Shown here: in pieces, positions 6,082 through 7,905 of the stretch
How the letters are laid out: each line of letters begins with the position of its first letter
Position numbering within the stretch: position 1 is the stretch's first letter
Source: Actinomycetales bacterium
GTDB lineage: Bacteria > Actinomycetota > Actinomycetes > Mycobacteriales > Mycobacteriaceae
Assembly: GCA_012841845.1 (NCBI GenBank)
Contig: DUTZ01000124.1
Span: 1-7,905 of the forward strand
Direction of reading: 5' to 3'
DNA: 7,905 nucleotides
Notes under the pieces: model-generated
Database searches by the model: none
Told to the model about the DNA's origin: nothing
Seen by the model: only the letters and a program-made list of their open reading frames with translations
Translations under genes and position numbers: made by a program

Positions 6082-6860
6082 CCGGTCGCGCGGCCCCGCC
6101 CGAGCTCACCGTCCAGGCCCGCATCCCGTCCGGGAGCAACGCCGTCTACCGCTGCGTGGACGCCGACGGCGACGCGTGGGTCTACAAGCCGTCGCTGGGG
6201 GAGCGGCCGCTCGCCGACTTCCCGGACGGCACCCTCGCCGCGCGGGAGGTCGCCGCCTACCTCGTGTCCGTGGCGTCGGGCTGGGACCTCGTCCCGGAGA
6301 CCGTCGCCGTGACCGGCCCCGGTGGGCCCGGGATGGCGCAGCGGTGGATCGACGAGGTGCCCGACGACGAGGCGGGCGGACCCGACCCGGTGGACGTCCA
6401 CCCGGTGGACGCCGTGCCCGACGGCCGTGTCCCGGTCCTCCGTGGCGAGGGAGCCCGCGGCGAGGACGTGGTGGTGGCCCACGTCGTCGACGAGCGGGTC
6501 CGGCGCATCGCGCTGCTCGACCACGTCGTCAACAACGCCGACCGCAAGGGCGGTCACCTCCTCGTGGACACCGACGGGGTGGTGTGGGCGATCGACCACG
6601 GCCTGTCGTTCCACGTCCACCCCAAGGTCCGGACCGTGCTGTGGGGGTGGGCGGGCCAGCCGCTGCCGGCCGACGACCTCGAGGGCCTGCGCCGCCTGCG
6701 GACCGCCCTGCGGGACGGTGGGACGCTCCGTCTGGGCCTGGCGGACCTGCTGGACCCCGCCGAGATCGACGCCCTCGAGCGCCGGGTGGCGGCCCTCGTC
6801 GAGGCCGGCATCTTCCCCGTCCCCGGCCCCGGATACCCCCTGCCCTGGCCGCTGTTCTGA
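6078..6860 (+). CDS. SCO1664 family protein, PI3/4-kinase-like fold
   Basis: This is a 260-residue member of the SCO1664 family (M. tuberculosis Rv2133c equivalent), of unknown function. Motifs recall phosphatidylinositol 3/4-kinase-like and HipA-like kinases. WVYKP (34-38) carries the candidate ATP-binding Lys37, followed by [11 protein letters not shown] (54-64). Next comes the catalytic-loop-like [17 protein letters not shown] (146-162), with Asp155, Arg156 and His160, and then [10 protein letters not shown] (170-179), whose Asp173 sits at the metal-binding DxG position. [12 protein letters not shown] (185-196) and the C-terminal PLPWPLF are family hallmarks. The start is the GTG at 6078, overlapping the DUF3090 stop; no other start gives the full domain. 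Acidic residues 92-130 include a small PVDVH/PVDA repeat. Kinase activity is predicted from motifs only; the substrate could be a protein, lipid or small molecule. It is followed after 23 bp by mshC. Confidence 0.92.
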   Translation: MTGRAAPPELTVQARIPSGSNAVYRCVDADGDAWVYKPSLGERPLADFPDGTLAAREVAAYLVSVASGWDLVPETVAVTGPGGPGMAQRWIDEVPDDEAGGPDPVDVHPVDAVPDGRVPVLRGEGARGEDVVVAHVVDERVRRIALLDHVVNNADRKGGHLLVDTDGVVWAIDHGLSFHVHPKVRTVLWGWAGQPLPADDLEGLRRLRTALRDGGTLRLGLADLLDPAEIDALERRVAALVEAGIFPVPGPGYPLPWPLF

Positions 6861-6870
6861 CACGCGTCTC

Positions 6871-6876
6871 TAGACT
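6871..6876 (+). promoter_or_regulatory. -10 box of mshC (TAGACT), leaderless type
   Basis: TAGACT ends 7 nt before the ATG at 6884 in the 23-bp gap after the SCO1664 gene. There is no Shine-Dalgarno sequence before that ATG and no -35 at the usual distance, which would in any case lie inside the upstream gene. This suggests mshC can be expressed separately from the upstream genes. Confidence 0.55.
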
Positions 6877-6883
6877 CGGCCGC

Positions 6884-7905
6884 ATGCACTCGTGGTCCGC
6901 GCCCGCCGTCCCCGCCGTCCCCGGCGAGGCCGCGGCACTCCGGCTCTTCGACACGGCGAGCGGCGAGGTCCTGCCCGTGGACGCCGGGCCCGTCGCCCGC
7001 ATGTACGTGTGCGGGATCACCCCGTACGACACCACGCATCTCGGGCACGCGGCCACCTACCTGGCCTTCGACCTGGCGTACCGCCAGCTCCTCGACGCCG
7101 GCCACGAGGTCCACTACGTCCAGAACACCACCGACGTCGACGACCCGCTGTTCGAGCGCGCCGAGCGCGACGGCGTGGACTGGCGTGAGCTGGGCGCGAT
7201 CGAGACCGACCGGTTCCGGTCCGACATGGAGGCGCTGCGCGTCCTGCCGCCCCGCGACTACGTGGCCGCCACCGAGACGATCGACGAGGTCGTGGAGATG
7301 GTGGCCGAGCTCCTCGACCGCGGGCACGCCTACCGCATCGACGAGGTCGTGGACGGCCACGCCGACATCTACTACCGGCACCGCGCCACCGACGACTTCG
7401 GCTACGAGTCCGGCTACGACGACGCGGCGATGGCGGCGGCATTCGCCGAGCGCGGCGGCGACCCCGACCGCGCCGGCAAGGAGCACCCCCTGGACGCCCT
7501 GCTGTGGCGGATGGAGCGCCCCGGCGAACCGTCGTGGCCCTCGCCGTGGGGGGCCGGCCGCCCCGGCTGGCACATCGAGTGCTCGGCCATCGCCCGCAAC
7601 CGGCTCGGCATGGGGTTCGACATCCAGGGCGGTGGAAGCGACCTCGCCTTTCCGCACCACGAGTTCTCGGCCGCGCACGCCGAGGCGGCCACGGGCGACG
7701 CCCGGTTCGCCCGGCTCTACGTCCACGCGGCGATGATCGGGCTCGACGGGGTCAAGATGAGCAAGTCTCTCGGCAACCTCGTGCGCGTCCAGCAGCTCCG
7801 CGAGCAGGGCGTGGACCCGGCGCTCATCCGGCTCGGCCTGTTCGCCGGCCACTACCGCACGGACCGCTCATGGTCCGACGGCGTCCTGGCGGACGCCCGC
7901 GACCG
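6884..7905 (+). CDS. mshC: L-cysteine:1D-myo-inositol 2-amino-2-deoxy-alpha-D-glucopyranoside ligase (partial at right edge)
   Basis: MshC uses ATP to join cysteine to GlcN-Ins, the penultimate step of mycothiol synthesis, in the cytosol. The first 340 codons are present; family members have roughly 410 residues, so about 70 C-terminal residues lie outside. It resembles class I cysteinyl-tRNA synthetase. The HIGH motif appears as HLGH (52-55) and KMSKS is at 291-295. Zinc ligands correspond to Cys43 (YVCGITPYD), Cys233 (WHIECSA) and His258 ([10 protein letters not shown]). [20 protein letters not shown] (217-236) and IQGGGSDL (247-254) are typical of MshC. The N-terminus MHSW matches the start of mycobacterial homologues. 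The choice over true cysS rests on this N-terminus, the overall similarity to M. tuberculosis Rv2130c and the gene neighbourhood. A leaderless start is likely. Confidence 0.96.
   Translation, partial: MHSWSAPAVPAVPGEAAALRLFDTASGEVLPVDAGPVARMYVCGITPYDTTHLGHAATYLAFDLAYRQLLDAGHEVHYVQNTTDVDDPLFERAERDGVDWRELGAIETDRFRSDMEALRVLPPRDYVAATETIDEVVEMVAELLDRGHAYRIDEVVDGHADIYYRHRATDDFGYESGYDDAAMAAAFAERGGDPDRAGKEHPLDALLWRMERPGEPSWPSPWGAGRPGWHIECSAIARNRLGMGFDIQGGGSDLAFPHHEFSAAHAEAATGDARFARLYVHAAMIGLDGVKMSKSLGNLVRVQQLREQGVDPALIRLGLFAGHYRTDRSWSDGVLADARD

Noticed and set aside
6861..6883. Possible T-box, riboswitch or attenuator before mshC
   Set aside because: Only 23 bp separate the genes, and the -10 position implies no leader, so there is no room for a structured RNA.
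5334..7852. Long minus-strand open frames opposite DUF3090, SCO1664 and mshC
   Set aside because: The plus-strand frames hold recognised catalytic motifs. The antisense products lack any family motif and are shadows of biased third positions.
6884..7905. Cysteinyl-tRNA synthetase (cysS)
   Set aside because: HIGH and KMSKS motifs are shared by both families, but the MHSW N-terminus, [11 protein letters not shown] context and neighbouring genes fit MshC.
1..7905. Mobile elements, CRISPR arrays, prophage or defence genes
   Set aside because: No transposase, integrase, repeat-spacer array, tRNA-end direct repeat or composition break is visible. The tRNA-Leu shows no attachment-site duplication inside the window.

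Overview
This is a very GC-rich window (low 70s percent by eye). Its codon use is strongly G/C at third positions, and it carries a mycothiol-biosynthesis gene. The gene order is remembered, not searched, and closely matches the Mycobacterium tuberculosis block Rv2140c-Rv2130c: PEBP, pyrD, lppL, uppP, histidine phosphatase, DUF3090, SCO1664-like, mshC. The source is therefore almost certainly a chromosomal segment of a mycolic-acid actinobacterium (Mycobacteriales). Dietzia, Gordonia or a close relative is my guess, but the genus cannot be fixed from the sequence alone. I see no mobile element, CRISPR array or defence island.

Left part (1-1012): the 5' part of an AraC-type regulator gene runs leftwards off the window. 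Upstream of it, on the same strand, lies a tRNA-Leu(GAG) gene closed by a strong 14-bp hairpin. The tRNA promoter region also contains two small inverted repeats and is shared with the rightward PEBP gene.

Middle part (1013-3731): a PEBP/YbhB-like protein gene reads right and meets pyrD (class 2 dihydroorotate dehydrogenase, reading left) tail to tail. pyrD lies 32 bp downstream of lppL, a lipoprotein gene with a probable beta-propeller product. The two look like one leftward operon, with pyrimidine synthesis at the membrane as its one known activity.

Right part (3814-7905): a rightward array starts divergently from lppL. It holds uppP (undecaprenyl-diphosphate phosphatase, lipid-carrier recycling for the cell wall), a histidine-phosphatase (MSMEG_4193-type) gene, a DUF3090 gene, an SCO1664-family gene with PI3/4-kinase-like motifs that overlaps DUF3090 by 4 bp, and mshC (Cys:GlcN-Ins ligase of mycothiol synthesis), cut by the right edge.

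The clearest signal beyond standard annotation is a split in how genes start. Four genes (AraC, uppP, phosphatase, mshC) have a TAnnnT -10 box ending 6-7 nt before the start codon and no convincing Shine-Dalgarno sequence, so they look leaderless. The other genes have good Shine-Dalgarno sequences or translational overlap. The most interesting biology is the conserved but uncharacterised DUF3090/SCO1664 pair. I found no convincing new system; this is mostly ordinary conserved chromosome.
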